A stretch of 64,000 nucleotides of DNA from Cutibacterium granulosum (GTDB lineage Bacteria > Actinomycetota > Actinomycetes > Propionibacteriales > Propionibacteriaceae). Shown here piece by piece: positions 41,913 to 50,167 of this stretch. The notes under the pieces are model-generated. The model did no database searches. It saw nothing but the letters and a program-made list of their open reading frames with translations, and was not told where the DNA came from. Location of the stretch: assembly GCF_900186975.1 (NCBI RefSeq), contig NZ_LT906441.1:1860001-1924000 (forward strand). The letters run 5' to 3'. A program made the position numbers and the translations under genes. Position 1 is the first letter of the stretch; each line of letters starts with the position of its first letter.

Positions 41913-42398
41913 TCAGCTCGCCGCAGCCATGAGCGACGAGGGAGCCATCTCCTGCTCACCGGTCCTCGCACTGTCCAACATCGTGATTCCACCATCCGTA
42001 CCGTCGGTCGCAGTCCTGGCGACATCCGAGGCACTGCTGGAGCCATCACGCGTCACACGTCGAAATTCAGAACATCCGCGAGCCAGATCGTGCCCCACCG
42101 ATGAGGCGACGATGGCCAGACTCTCGTGTTCCTTGTCGTCGGAATCGCGCCACACCTTGGTGCGCAGACGCCCTGAGACGATGATGGGGTCACCCTTGAC
42201 GAGACTGTCGCGGCAATTCCTAGCCAGCCGACCGCTGGTACGTACCGTCAACCATGTGGTGTTGCCGTCGACCCATGTTCCATCGACCAGACGCCTGGGA
42301 GTGTGCGCCACGCGAAAACGCGCGGCACACCATCCCCTCCCCTCGACGTAGTCGACGTCGGTACCCAGGTTTCCACTGAACGAGACATTGGCATCCAT
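41913..42398 (-). CDS. single-stranded DNA-binding protein (accessory SSB)
   Basis: A 161-residue protein with an OB fold: MDANVSFSGNLGTDVDYVEG, then FRVAHTPRRLVDGTWVDGNTTWLTVRTSG and KGDPIIVSGRLRTKVWRD are the SSB pattern. The C-terminus lacks the acidic DDDIPF-type tip of the main replication SSB, so this is a second copy that may act in repair, competence or mobile DNA. ATG 42398 has gagaggagc upstream. The open frame continues upstream to 42527 without support. Confidence 0.85.
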   Translation of the reverse strand: MDANVSFSGNLGTDVDYVEGRGWCAARFRVAHTPRRLVDGTWVDGNTTWLTVRTSGRLARNCRDSLVKGDPIIVSGRLRTKVWRDSDDKEHESLAIVASSVGHDLARGCSEFRRVTRDGSSSASDVARTATDGTDGGITMLDSARTGEQEMAPSSLMAAAS

Positions 42399-42592
42399 GT
42401 GAGCTCCTCTCCACTCATCACCAGTTGTCGTGGTGGCGAGCGAGAACCGGACACGGGCACTCACATCTGTGGACAGCGGACGGTTCGCAGCACGGCGGTT
42501 GTGGACAACCAGCCTCAGCTGCTGCACGTATCACCCGCTGCACAGGCCACCTGCTGCACGGGTCATATGTTGTGGGGCCTTCCCGCCATGAC

Positions 42593-44227
42593 TCACAGTT
42601 TCCTGAGTACCCCTCGAGCCTCGTTGCGCCGATGCAACTCATCCTCCACCGGGGCAATGACGAGCCGCTCGGCGACCTCCTCGACGGAATCGACAAGGCG
42701 CGCCCGCACCGTGTGGCCGCGATGCCGTGCCGACACCTCCACCGCAGCCCGGCTCACCAGCCCCACGACCACACCGCAAGCAGCTCCTGCCACGACCAGG
42801 CACGTGGGCATCGGGAATCGGTGCCACCTCACTGCGGGAAGGGGAGGCATCTGCAGATATGCCAGGACCAGATCGACAAGAAGCCATCCCAGGCCCACGA
42901 CCACCATGATGATGAGGAGCCACTGCAGCACACGAATGATCTGGTGCCACCAGAGTCCCTCACCCATGCCCAGATCGGTGGTGGCAATCGCCCGGTCAAC
43001 CTCATCGGCCAGATCGTCGCGATGCGCAGTCGTTGCACGGCGCACCGATTGCGCCCAGCCTTGAGGCAGGCCAAGGCTGACGTCGTCGGACATGGCACGC
43101 AGGGCATTGTCGACCTTGGCCGAGGCCACCCCGGATCGCGACGGCAGTGCGGTACGTTGCACGTCGATAGGCTCGATGTCTTTCCTGGCTGCCCGCATCG
43201 TCCTGCGCCTCCCCCGATCCGAGCTGCTGCCCGCCGTGAGGTGCAGCCTGCGCAGTGGGTCCGGACGCAACTTCACCAACCAGGACACGACAGGCCACCC
43301 GGTGGCAGCGATTCCCCGGCGCCGAGTGGCATCGGTGACGGCATCGACGACCACGTCAACACCGCCAGCCAGGCACAGGGAGTCCAGCAGCTCGTCGGCC
43401 TGCCGACCAGACACGGTCGTGGCACCGCCATCGCCGACCTGACCACGCATCTGCTGGGCCACCCGAGAGATGTCGGCCTCGAGCCGGTTCGCCATGGCAG
43501 TCCGGCTCGACACCGCCTCGGCAAGGTGCTGGCGCAGCTGATCCATGCCTTCCCCGGTCACCGTGGACACCGGCAGGATCTCGGTTTTGATCAGCCCCTC
43601 GTCGTCCAGGATGCGGCGCAGGTCACGAATGCATGAGGTGCGTTGCTCGCCGGTGAGTCGATCGATCTGGTTGAGCACCACCGTCATCACCGCGCTGTGG
43701 CTGGACAGACCACGCAGGTATCCGTCATGCAGGGCGGCATCGGCGTACTTCTGCGGGTCGACGACCCACACCATGAGATCGACCATCGTGATGAGACGGT
43801 CAACCTCCAGTTGGTGCGATACCTCGGTGGAATCGTGATCGGGAAGATCGAGCAGGACGAGCCCGTCGAACGCGCCCCTCTCGGGCACCTGGACCCGGCG
43901 TGTCACCTGGAGCCAGTCGAGGAACTGCGTCGGTGGTACGTCGGACCAGTAGGCGGCCAGCGCCTGTGAGGTCGTTGGACGACGAATCCCCGGTTCGGCG
44001 AACTCATGGCCGGCAAGCGCGTTGAAGGTGCTGGACTTGCCCGACCCCGTCGCTCCTGCCAAGGCCACCACCGTGTAGCCCCCTGACAAGGCGAGACGCT
44101 GATCTGCGTGGTGGGTGACCGCCTGGGCACGTCGTTGCACGTCATCATCGATGCGCCCTCGGCACAGATCGACCGCTCGGTCGAGATCTCGGACCTCATC
44201 GGTGAGGTCCCGGCGTCGAAAGGCCAT
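42593..44227 (-). CDS. dynamin-like / YfjP-type GTPase, membrane-anchored
   Basis: A 544-residue protein. The P-loop GATGSGKSSTFNALAG (residue about 60), switch region DLPDHD and NQID make a complete GTPase. After a helical middle, IIRVLQWLLIIMVVVGLGWLLVDLVLAYL and CLVVAGAACGVVVGLV are two close membrane spans, followed by a short helical tail. Its start overlaps the stop of a second dynamin-like GTPase gene (TGATG). Pairs of this kind in actinobacteria are thought to remodel membrane at division or stress sites; that role here is inference. Confidence 0.85.
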   Translation of the reverse strand: MAFRRRDLTDEVRDLDRAVDLCRGRIDDDVQRRAQAVTHHADQRLALSGGYTVVALAGATGSGKSSTFNALAGHEFAEPGIRRPTTSQALAAYWSDVPPTQFLDWLQVTRRVQVPERGAFDGLVLLDLPDHDSTEVSHQLEVDRLITMVDLMVWVVDPQKYADAALHDGYLRGLSSHSAVMTVVLNQIDRLTGEQRTSCIRDLRRILDDEGLIKTEILPVSTVTGEGMDQLRQHLAEAVSSRTAMANRLEADISRVAQQMRGQVGDGGATTVSGRQADELLDSLCLAGGVDVVVDAVTDATRRRGIAATGWPVVSWLVKLRPDPLRRLHLTAGSSSDRGRRRTMRAARKDIEPIDVQRTALPSRSGVASAKVDNALRAMSDDVSLGLPQGWAQSVRRATTAHRDDLADEVDRAIATTDLGMGEGLWWHQIIRVLQWLLIIMVVVGLGWLLVDLVLAYLQMPPLPAVRWHRFPMPTCLVVAGAACGVVVGLVSRAAVEVSARHRGHTVRARLVDSVEEVAERLVIAPVEDELHRRNEARGVLRKL

Positions 44228-46086
44228 CAGCGCTCCTCCTCACGTGTGCGCCCATCCTGGTCCTCGGGCACCCGGGAGTCTGGGAGCTCGGGGCGTGTCT
44301 CCTCCTGTCGGGAACGAGCAATGGGGGTAGCGGACTGTGTCGAGTCAGGCGCGGTACCCAGCTGAGCCGTGGAAGGGGACACGTCGAGGTCTGCGCTGGT
44401 GAGCACGTCGATGATCGCGGCCACCCGGGACCGAAGCTGGTCCGCCACCTGGGTGGGCACGTCGAAGTCCGCCAAGGCATCGTCGAAGCGTGCCGCCTCG
44501 GCATCGACGACCTGGGCAACCCTCTCGTCGAGCGCATCCTTGGACATGTCGGCAAGCTTGCGTACCGCGTCGTCACCGAAGATCGCCTCGAGCAGTCGCT
44601 GGGCGACGACCGCTGACCCACCAGCGATACCGGCCTCGGCACCCGAGAGCCCGCCGGTGTGGACGAAGACGAGCATCATGAGGGCCACCGAGACACCGTT
44701 GACGCCCAGGGCCATGAACCTGGCTCGGGAGCGCTTGTTCATCCCCTCCCCCGCGACCAGCTCCATGACGTCACCCTGCCAGTCACGGATGACCCGCTCC
44801 ACGCGGTCGTCGAAATCGGGCTGTACCCGTCCCAGTTGGTCGGAGGAGTACTGCAGGACGGCGCGGCCAGCTGGTGAGGAGTCCCACGCACCGACGGCAC
44901 GTTCTGCTGCGGCATCGGTCTCGGAGCGCACCAGCGCGGCCAGACCGGACTCGACGGCGACACTCACCTTGTCGGCCTCGGGCGGCGTACCCCGGATCGC
45001 ACCGACGACGCGGTCGCGCAACCATGACACCTTCTCCTCCATGGCGCGCATGAACTGACCGGTGCCGACGAACTCGTGCCAGCGTGCCAGCACCTCACCG
45101 CGCAACAGGGTGCCGTCGGCCGACTGCACCGAGATCTGGCGCCGTGCCTCGTCGAACTGGTTGGCGGCGTCGGTACGCAACCGCTGCGGGGTGAGGGCCT
45201 GGTCGTCGAGGTGGTCGGCGATCTGTGGGGTTCGTTCGCACATGGACCGAATCGATCCGGCAAGGGTCTGCAGGACGACGCCACGACGTTGATCCTGGTC
45301 GGCGGCGAGCCCGGCCAGGAACGAGCGAATCGGGGCGATGGCCTGGTCGGGCAACATCCCCTCGGAATCGGTGACGGTCTCGGGGATGGCGAACAGCGGC
45401 GACTCGGCAAGACCGCGGGAGGTCATGAGCTGGCCCAGATGCGCTGGCACCTCTCGCATGGCTGCCGGTGGCACCCGATCACAGACGACGGCGACGGCAG
45501 CATGGCGTCCGGCGGCCTCGTGCAGGAAGTCCCACGGAACGGCGTCGGCGTATCGCGCGGCGGAGGTGACGAAGAGCCACAGGTCGGCGGCCTGCAGGAG
45601 CTGGGCAGCCAGGTGACGATTGGCGGCGACGACGGAATCGATGTCTGGGGCATCGAGCAGGGCCAGGCCACGTGGCAGGGAGGGTTCGGCGACGAGATGG
45701 ACGCTGGTCGAGTCGCCAGTGGACTGTTCGGTGCGCACCAGCCCCGGCAGGATCCTTCTGTCGGTGAACCACTGGGCGTCATCAGGATGGTGGACGAGTA
45801 CCGGTGAGATCGTCGTGGGGCGGATGACCCCGGGGGTGGAGACCGGCCGACCCACCAGGGAGTTCACCAGGGTGGACTTTCCCGCACCAGTCGACCCTCC
45901 CACGACGGCCAGCAGCGGGGCGTCGATGGTCTCCAGACGCGAGATGACGTAGTCATCGAGTTGATGACGAATCGACTCGGCCGAGGCACGAGCCGTCTCG
46001 ACCTGTGGCAGGTCAAGAGGGAAGCGCACCTGGTCCAGATCGGAGCGCAACCCGCTCAGCTCGGCCAACAGTTCCTGGGTACCCAT
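44227..46086 (-). CDS. dynamin-family GTPase, partner of the next gene
   Basis: A 619-residue protein. VVGGSTGAGKSTLVNSLVG is the P-loop (about residue 65), LLDAPDIDSV the switch and VVCDRVP the fourth motif position. A long helical region follows, then a hydrophobic stretch (FMALGVNGVSVALMMLVFVHTGG) likely in the membrane, and a helical C-terminus with an acidic tail. ATG 46086 has gaagg upstream; an open extension to 46224 is unlikely. The TGATG overlap with the downstream GTPase implies equal, coupled production and perhaps a hetero-oligomer. Confidence 0.85.
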   Translation of the reverse strand: MGTQELLAELSGLRSDLDQVRFPLDLPQVETARASAESIRHQLDDYVISRLETIDAPLLAVVGGSTGAGKSTLVNSLVGRPVSTPGVIRPTTISPVLVHHPDDAQWFTDRRILPGLVRTEQSTGDSTSVHLVAEPSLPRGLALLDAPDIDSVVAANRHLAAQLLQAADLWLFVTSAARYADAVPWDFLHEAAGRHAAVAVVCDRVPPAAMREVPAHLGQLMTSRGLAESPLFAIPETVTDSEGMLPDQAIAPIRSFLAGLAADQDQRRGVVLQTLAGSIRSMCERTPQIADHLDDQALTPQRLRTDAANQFDEARRQISVQSADGTLLRGEVLARWHEFVGTGQFMRAMEEKVSWLRDRVVGAIRGTPPEADKVSVAVESGLAALVRSETDAAAERAVGAWDSSPAGRAVLQYSSDQLGRVQPDFDDRVERVIRDWQGDVMELVAGEGMNKRSRARFMALGVNGVSVALMMLVFVHTGGLSGAEAGIAGGSAVVAQRLLEAIFGDDAVRKLADMSKDALDERVAQVVDAEAARFDDALADFDVPTQVADQLRSRVAAIIDVLTSADLDVSPSTAQLGTAPDSTQSATPIARSRQEETRPELPDSRVPEDQDGRTREEER

Positions 46087-46221
46087 CGTCACAACCTTCA
46101 CGAGAATCAGCGTGGGGATCCTTGTACCCAAGGGTATCGGGTCTGTTCTGATTCTCCTCCCCCGATTCTCCTTGCGAGGAACGGGGCGAAGCGACGTTCT
46201 GTCCCGGTCCTCGCCCCTGCG

Positions 46222-46299
46222 CACATGACCTCGCGCCGAATCACCGTCTTTGACGAGGCGTCATTGCACCTCGTCCTCCGCACACATGGCCTCGCGCCG
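46222..46299. repeat. two 17-bp direct repeats 61 bp apart
   Basis: cacatgacctcgcgccg (46222-46238) and cacatggcctcgcgccg (46283-46299) differ by one base. They lie in the 274-base gap between the PrsW gene and the GTPase pair, where no gene is seen. The 61-base period equals a type I-E CRISPR unit, but the sequences are not CRISPR-like. Confidence 0.4.
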
Positions 46300-46360
46300 T
46301 GATCAGGAAACGTGCTTGGTCCGGAAACCGGAATCACCCTCAGCAGCTCGAGGTGAGGTT

Positions 46361-47674
46361 TCACCGGGCCGATTCGCGACCCATGGCCGGAATCGACGTG
46401 CCCGAGGACGGATGGAAGTACTCCACCAGCCACCGTGGCAGATGTGGTTTGACGAGCCGGGCACCGCGTGATTCGGTGACGGCCATCGCCGAGAGCCCCC
46501 GGATCTCGGCGAGCAGACGGGCCTGCCGTGCCGTCGAGTTCGCTGCAAGGCCACGAACCTCCGCATCCCGCAGATAGGCAAGTTCGGTGGTGCGCCGTAG
46601 ATACGTCAAGGTCTGCCACCAGCATCTGATTCCGTGACTCAGGGCGACGGCACTGATCCACCAGCGTCGATGCAGAACGGAGACGACCTCTCCGACTCGC
46701 GCGGGAAGCCATCCCATGACGGCGTAATCATCGAGGCGACGGGCGATCATGCGTCCTTCCGCCACCAACCGAAGTACCAGGCCGAGGATGAAGATCATGA
46801 CGATGGTCACGCTGACCCACCAGTACGGTCGAAGCTCATCGAGATTGCGGGTCGAGGACAGCCCGTTGAAGGCCATGTGCCCCATGACGGCCATGACGAA
46901 ACCGGTGAGTGGCGCCATGACGCGCACGATGCGACTGCGGGCTCGCAGACCGAAGGCCAGGCCCAGAGCAGTCATCGAGGTGAAAAGTGGGTGGCCGAAT
47001 GAGGTGAGCGCACCTCGCAGTACGACCATCTGTCTCAGGGCGGCCTCGGGATCTCCTGCGTCGATGGTGACGCTGGCGTAGTTGTCGGCTCGAGCGTAGT
47101 AGACGATGTTCTCGACGAAGGCGAAACCGATGGCCGACAATCCGGCCAGGCTCACGGTCTGAACGGCCGAGGTCAACGTGGGGCCGATGACGGCAGCAAG
47201 GATGAAGAGGATCGTGGCCTTGAAGAACTCCTCGACGAAGGGTGCGGAGAAGATTGCCGGGCCAGCTCCGGCAGACGGGTCGACACCGCCGTCGACGGAG
47301 AGCATCGAGGCCATCCACGTGTTGACGTACATGCTTGCCCAGCAGGCAACCGAGCCACCCCAGGAGAACGCGATGAACCAGATCGGGAAATGCTTGGTGC
47401 GGTATCGGTCGAGCAGGATGAACAGCGCCGACCACACCGCTGCGGTGGGCCAGGCATAGTGGATGGCCTTCTTGAAGGACAGATCGGTGATTCCCGGCGA
47501 GACGAGTTGTTTGCCCTCGACCTCCACGGTGGTGTCGCGGCTGAGGAGTGAATACGTGTCGCCGAGTGTGAGGATCGACAGGACGATCATGACGACGACG
47601 GCCCACGTCCACGGGTTGCCCAGGACACGACGCCACCAGGCGTCGCGGGGTTGCACAGGATCCAGGCCAGACAT
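46361..47674 (-). CDS. PrsW-family intramembrane metalloprotease
   Basis: A 437-residue membrane protein with about eight spans. FSAPFVEEFFKATILFILAA contains the paired glutamates of the family, AFVENIVYY follows, and GHPLFTSMTALGLAFG with MGHMAFNGL supplies the histidines. These make a zinc or metal site in the membrane as in CAAX-type proteases. PrsW proteins cleave anti-sigma factors or process other membrane proteins; the target is not indicated here. ATG 47674 follows a ggtggggg site. The C-terminal 100 residues are helical and cytoplasmic. Confidence 0.9.
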   Translation of the reverse strand: MSGLDPVQPRDAWWRRVLGNPWTWAVVVMIVLSILTLGDTYSLLSRDTTVEVEGKQLVSPGITDLSFKKAIHYAWPTAAVWSALFILLDRYRTKHFPIWFIAFSWGGSVACWASMYVNTWMASMLSVDGGVDPSAGAGPAIFSAPFVEEFFKATILFILAAVIGPTLTSAVQTVSLAGLSAIGFAFVENIVYYARADNYASVTIDAGDPEAALRQMVVLRGALTSFGHPLFTSMTALGLAFGLRARSRIVRVMAPLTGFVMAVMGHMAFNGLSSTRNLDELRPYWWVSVTIVMIFILGLVLRLVAEGRMIARRLDDYAVMGWLPARVGEVVSVLHRRWWISAVALSHGIRCWWQTLTYLRRTTELAYLRDAEVRGLAANSTARQARLLAEIRGLSAMAVTESRGARLVKPHLPRWLVEYFHPSSGTSIPAMGRESAR

Positions 47675-47791
47675 GGCCCCCACCCTACAAGCTGTGTGCG
47701 AGACGCTCGGCACCGTGACGTGCTGGACGTACTGGGCGGTCATGGTCTGGTGCACGATGGACCGCGGGGGTGCCACGTCGTGCATGTCATG

Positions 47792-47867
47792 TGGCGGCCC
47801 GGGTGGGAATCGAACCCACGCGCGACAGATTAGAAGGCTGCTGCTCTATCCGCTGAGCTACCGGGCC
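47792..47867 (-). tRNA. tRNA-Arg (anticodon UCU)
   Basis: Acceptor arms GGCCCGG and CCGGGCC pair fully and CCA is encoded. The D-arm is TAGCTCAGCGGATAGAG, the loop CTTCTAA gives anticodon TCT, and the T-arm is GTGGG TTCGATT CCCAC. The anticodon stem has a weak last pair. Confidence 0.93.
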
Positions 47868-48034
47868 CGGCTCGTCAAGTGTATCGACTTTTCGTGACAC
47901 CGTCCTCGCTGGTCCTCCGCGATCCTCCACATCGCTTCCCAGCAGCCCTGCCGCGTATCCCAGCAATCCCCGACGTCACGAGATCGGCTCCTGCGCCACG
48001 CCGTGAATCAGCCACACCAACTAGTCTGGACCAT

Positions 48035-48649
48035 GTGAATGACATGTTGGTGTGGATTGACTGTGAGATGACCGGGCTGGATCTGGCCCATGACGGACTG
48101 ATCGAGGTGGCGGCGCTCGTCACCGACAGTCAGCTCAACGTACTGGGCGAGGGAGTTGACGTCGTCATCAAGCCGGAACCGCAGTGGCTGGAGCACATGA
48201 ACGATTTCGTCCGGGGAATGCACACCCACTCGGGTCTGCTCGACGAGCTCGATTCCGGGGCGACGATGGCAGACGCTCAGCAGCAGGTGATGGACTACAT
48301 CACCAGCCACGTCAAGGAACCGCGCAAGGCTCCGTTGGCCGGGAACACGATCGGTACGGATCGATCCTTCCTGGCCAAGGACATGCCCGAGCTGGAGGCC
48401 TACGTCCACTACCGCAATGTTGACGTCTCCTCGATCAAGGAACTCGCACGTCGCTGGTACCCGACCGCTTTCAAGCACACCCCGGCCAAGCAGGGAAATC
48501 ACCGGGCCCTTGCCGACATCCAGGAGTCGATCGAGGAACTCATGTTCTGGCGCGAGGCGGTCATGGTTGCGGCCCCTGGACCGGACTCGCAACAGTGCAA
48601 GGAGATTGCCGCCAAGTACCAGGGCCTGCTCACCGGAGCGGGACACTGA
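48035..48649 (+). CDS. orn: oligoribonuclease
   Basis: A 204-residue DEDDh 3'-5' exonuclease that degrades two- to five-base RNAs, including pGpG from cyclic-di-GMP turnover. MLVWIDCEMTGLDLAHDGLIEVA carries the first acidic pair, NTIGTDRSFLAKDMPEL the second, and KQGNHRALADI the histidine and last aspartate. GTG 48035 gives the full frame; ATG 48044, starting directly MLVWIDCE, is equally possible and gives the commoner N-terminus. Confidence 0.95.
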   Translation: MNDMLVWIDCEMTGLDLAHDGLIEVAALVTDSQLNVLGEGVDVVIKPEPQWLEHMNDFVRGMHTHSGLLDELDSGATMADAQQQVMDYITSHVKEPRKAPLAGNTIGTDRSFLAKDMPELEAYVHYRNVDVSSIKELARRWYPTAFKHTPAKQGNHRALADIQESIEELMFWREAVMVAAPGPDSQQCKEIAAKYQGLLTGAGH

Positions 48650-48910
48650 GACAGCGACCCGGACGAATGTTCCGGAGTGGCATGAGCGGGATCGGGACAC
48701 CGACTCGGTCTGGTTCCGTTCAGCCAAACACGGGTCCCTGTTCAGCCGGACACTGATCCGGGTGCAGCAGCCGGGCCCCATTGAGCACACCCCGGGCCGG
48801 CTGAGCCCCTCGAGCACACCCCGGGCGCACTCGAAACGATCCCACTCCGAACGGGGACGCCGGGAAACCCACTCCCCCGCTGCGCCTCGGCTGCGTGACG
48901 ATTCTGCGAC
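48650..48910. other. gap between orn and the tRNA-His promoter
   Basis: No gene is supported here. A 15-bp direct repeat gagcacaccccgggc lies at 48783-48797 and 48812-48826 (period 29). Its GC-rich core could form alternative hairpins after orn. Confidence 0.4.
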
Positions 48911-48940
48911 TTGCACAACACGAGCTGAATTCGCTACGCT
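48911..48940 (+). promoter_or_regulatory. candidate promoter for tRNA-His
   Basis: ttgcac (48911-48916) and tacgct (48935-48940) with an 18-base spacer resemble sigma-A elements. The -10 box ends about 29 bases before the tRNA. Confidence 0.45.
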
Positions 48941-48969
48941 ACCGGGGTTGCCCGGTCACCCGGGAACAT

Positions 48970-49043
48970 GGTGGCTATAGCTCAGTCGGTAGAGCACCTG
49001 GTTGTGGTCCAGGGGGTCGCGGGTTCAAGTCCCGTTAGCCACC
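48970..49043 (+). tRNA. tRNA-His (anticodon GUG)
   Basis: Acceptor GTGGCTA pairs with TAGCCAC. The anticodon loop is TTGTGGT (anticodon GTG), and the T-arm is CGGG TTCAAGT CCCG. The extra G typical of tRNA-His precedes the acceptor at 48970. CCA is not encoded. Confidence 0.94.
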
Positions 49044-49050
49044 CCGAGGT

Positions 49051-49084
49051 AATCCGCGTCGTCCATGTGGGCGGCGCGGATTTT
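49051..49084 (+). terminator. terminator after tRNA-His
   Basis: aatccgcg (49051-49058) pairs with cgcggatt (49075-49082), followed by a short T-run. Confidence 0.75.
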
Positions 49085-49310
49085 GCATGTCCGCTCACCC
49101 GCACCCCATCTGGACCCATCCCTTTTGGGCCCATCCCATCTGATCCCGACCCCCTTCCGAACTCATCCCCCGGATCGCCGATCCACACCGATCGCCAGTA
49201 CACACCGCGGATCATCCTCGGCCTCAGGCCCCATGAACCGTCATGGCCTGACCAGCCACAATGACCTGGCCAGCCACATCTCGCCACCTGGTCATGCAAG
49301 GGTTTCCCCA

Positions 49311-49949
49311 TCATGACGGGATCCCTCCGACCAGTTCCGACGAGATCCCATGCACTCCGCGGTCATCACGAGCCAGTACCACCGACCGTGACCAATGGTG
49401 CCGCGTGACGCTCACCTCCACCTCGTGGATCGTTGAAGAATGACCTGCTTGTTGCGATTTCCGCCATCCGATGGTGCGCACATCAATGTGTGTGACCGCG
49501 CTGGACCACTCCCCGCAGATGACCAAGGTGGACTGACGGGCCCTGAGTCTGGTGGCGAGCCTGCGAGAGGCCTCCAGTGACATGGCGGGCGGCGCACAGG
49601 CATAGATCACGTCCAGCTCCTCCACGAGAGCAGCGACGGTGGCCAACCAGCCACGAGAGCTCGAAACCATGACCAGTCGTGACGCATCAACCCCCCACCG
49701 TCGCACCTGGGCACCTCGCAACTCCGGCATCCCGACAACTCCGCACCATCCATTGACGAGCAACCCCAGGCCCACGTCCGATGCGCCATCGAGGCTGTAA
49801 GCCTCCGAACGCAGTCCTCCCGGAAACAGAGGACGTAGCAGAGGATGCACCGGATGCCCGGTGACATCCCCCTCCAGCATGAGGTCACGTCTCAGCGCAG
49901 GAACATGGGGTACCAACAGCTCGTTGTCCGACAGCTCTGTGATCGCCAT
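49311..49949 (-). CDS. ImuA-like SOS mutagenesis protein
   Basis: A 212-residue protein resembling the actinobacterial ImuA-prime group, degenerate RecA-like proteins acting with ImuB and DnaE2 in error-prone repair. The core GLLVNGWCGVVGMPELRGAQ, then VDASRLVMVSSSRGWLATVAALVEELDVIYACAP and LRARQSTLVICGEWSS follows the RecA-fold strand order without a Walker A motif. Two LexA-type boxes lie 11-47 bases before the ATG, strongly supporting SOS control. No imuB or dnaE2 follows; the next feature downstream is the tRNA-His terminator. The family call is from pattern and regulation, so moderate. Confidence 0.65.
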   Translation of the reverse strand: MAITELSDNELLVPHVPALRRDLMLEGDVTGHPVHPLLRPLFPGGLRSEAYSLDGASDVGLGLLVNGWCGVVGMPELRGAQVRRWGVDASRLVMVSSSRGWLATVAALVEELDVIYACAPPAMSLEASRRLATRLRARQSTLVICGEWSSAVTHIDVRTIGWRKSQQAGHSSTIHEVEVSVTRHHWSRSVVLARDDRGVHGISSELVGGIPS

Positions 49950-49959
49950 GACCCCATGA

Positions 49960-49975
49960 TCGAACTTTTATTCGA
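49960..49975. promoter_or_regulatory. LexA (SOS) box 1
   Basis: TCGAACTTTTATTCGA fits the actinobacterial LexA consensus TCGAAC-N4-GTTCGA with one mismatch. It lies 11 bases upstream of the ImuA-like start. Confidence 0.75.
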
Positions 49976-49980
49976 AAATG

Positions 49981-49996
49981 TCAAACATGTATTCGA
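49981..49996. promoter_or_regulatory. LexA (SOS) box 2
   Basis: TCAAACATGTATTCGA fits the same consensus with two mismatches. Its start is 21 bases from that of box 1, two helical turns, so two LexA dimers could bind on one face. murT starts about 170 bases away on the other side. Confidence 0.65.
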
Positions 49997-50167
49997 TCTC
50001 ATGGTATGATGAACAGCGTCAAAGCCCCGGCGCCACCCACTTCCTCCATTTCGACCCACCCGGAGAGCCTTCATCATGACCACTGTCCTGAGACACTTTT
50101 CCGCTTCACGAAGCCGCCAAACCACCAGACCCATGACGTGAGTATTCATGAAGCCGGCAAGCCTGCG

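Noticed and set aside
42499-42508. ttgtggacaa, matching a DnaA box
   Set aside because: Only one clear box, with a second weak match nearby and no AT-rich unwinding region or dnaA/dnaN neighbours, so an origin is not supported.
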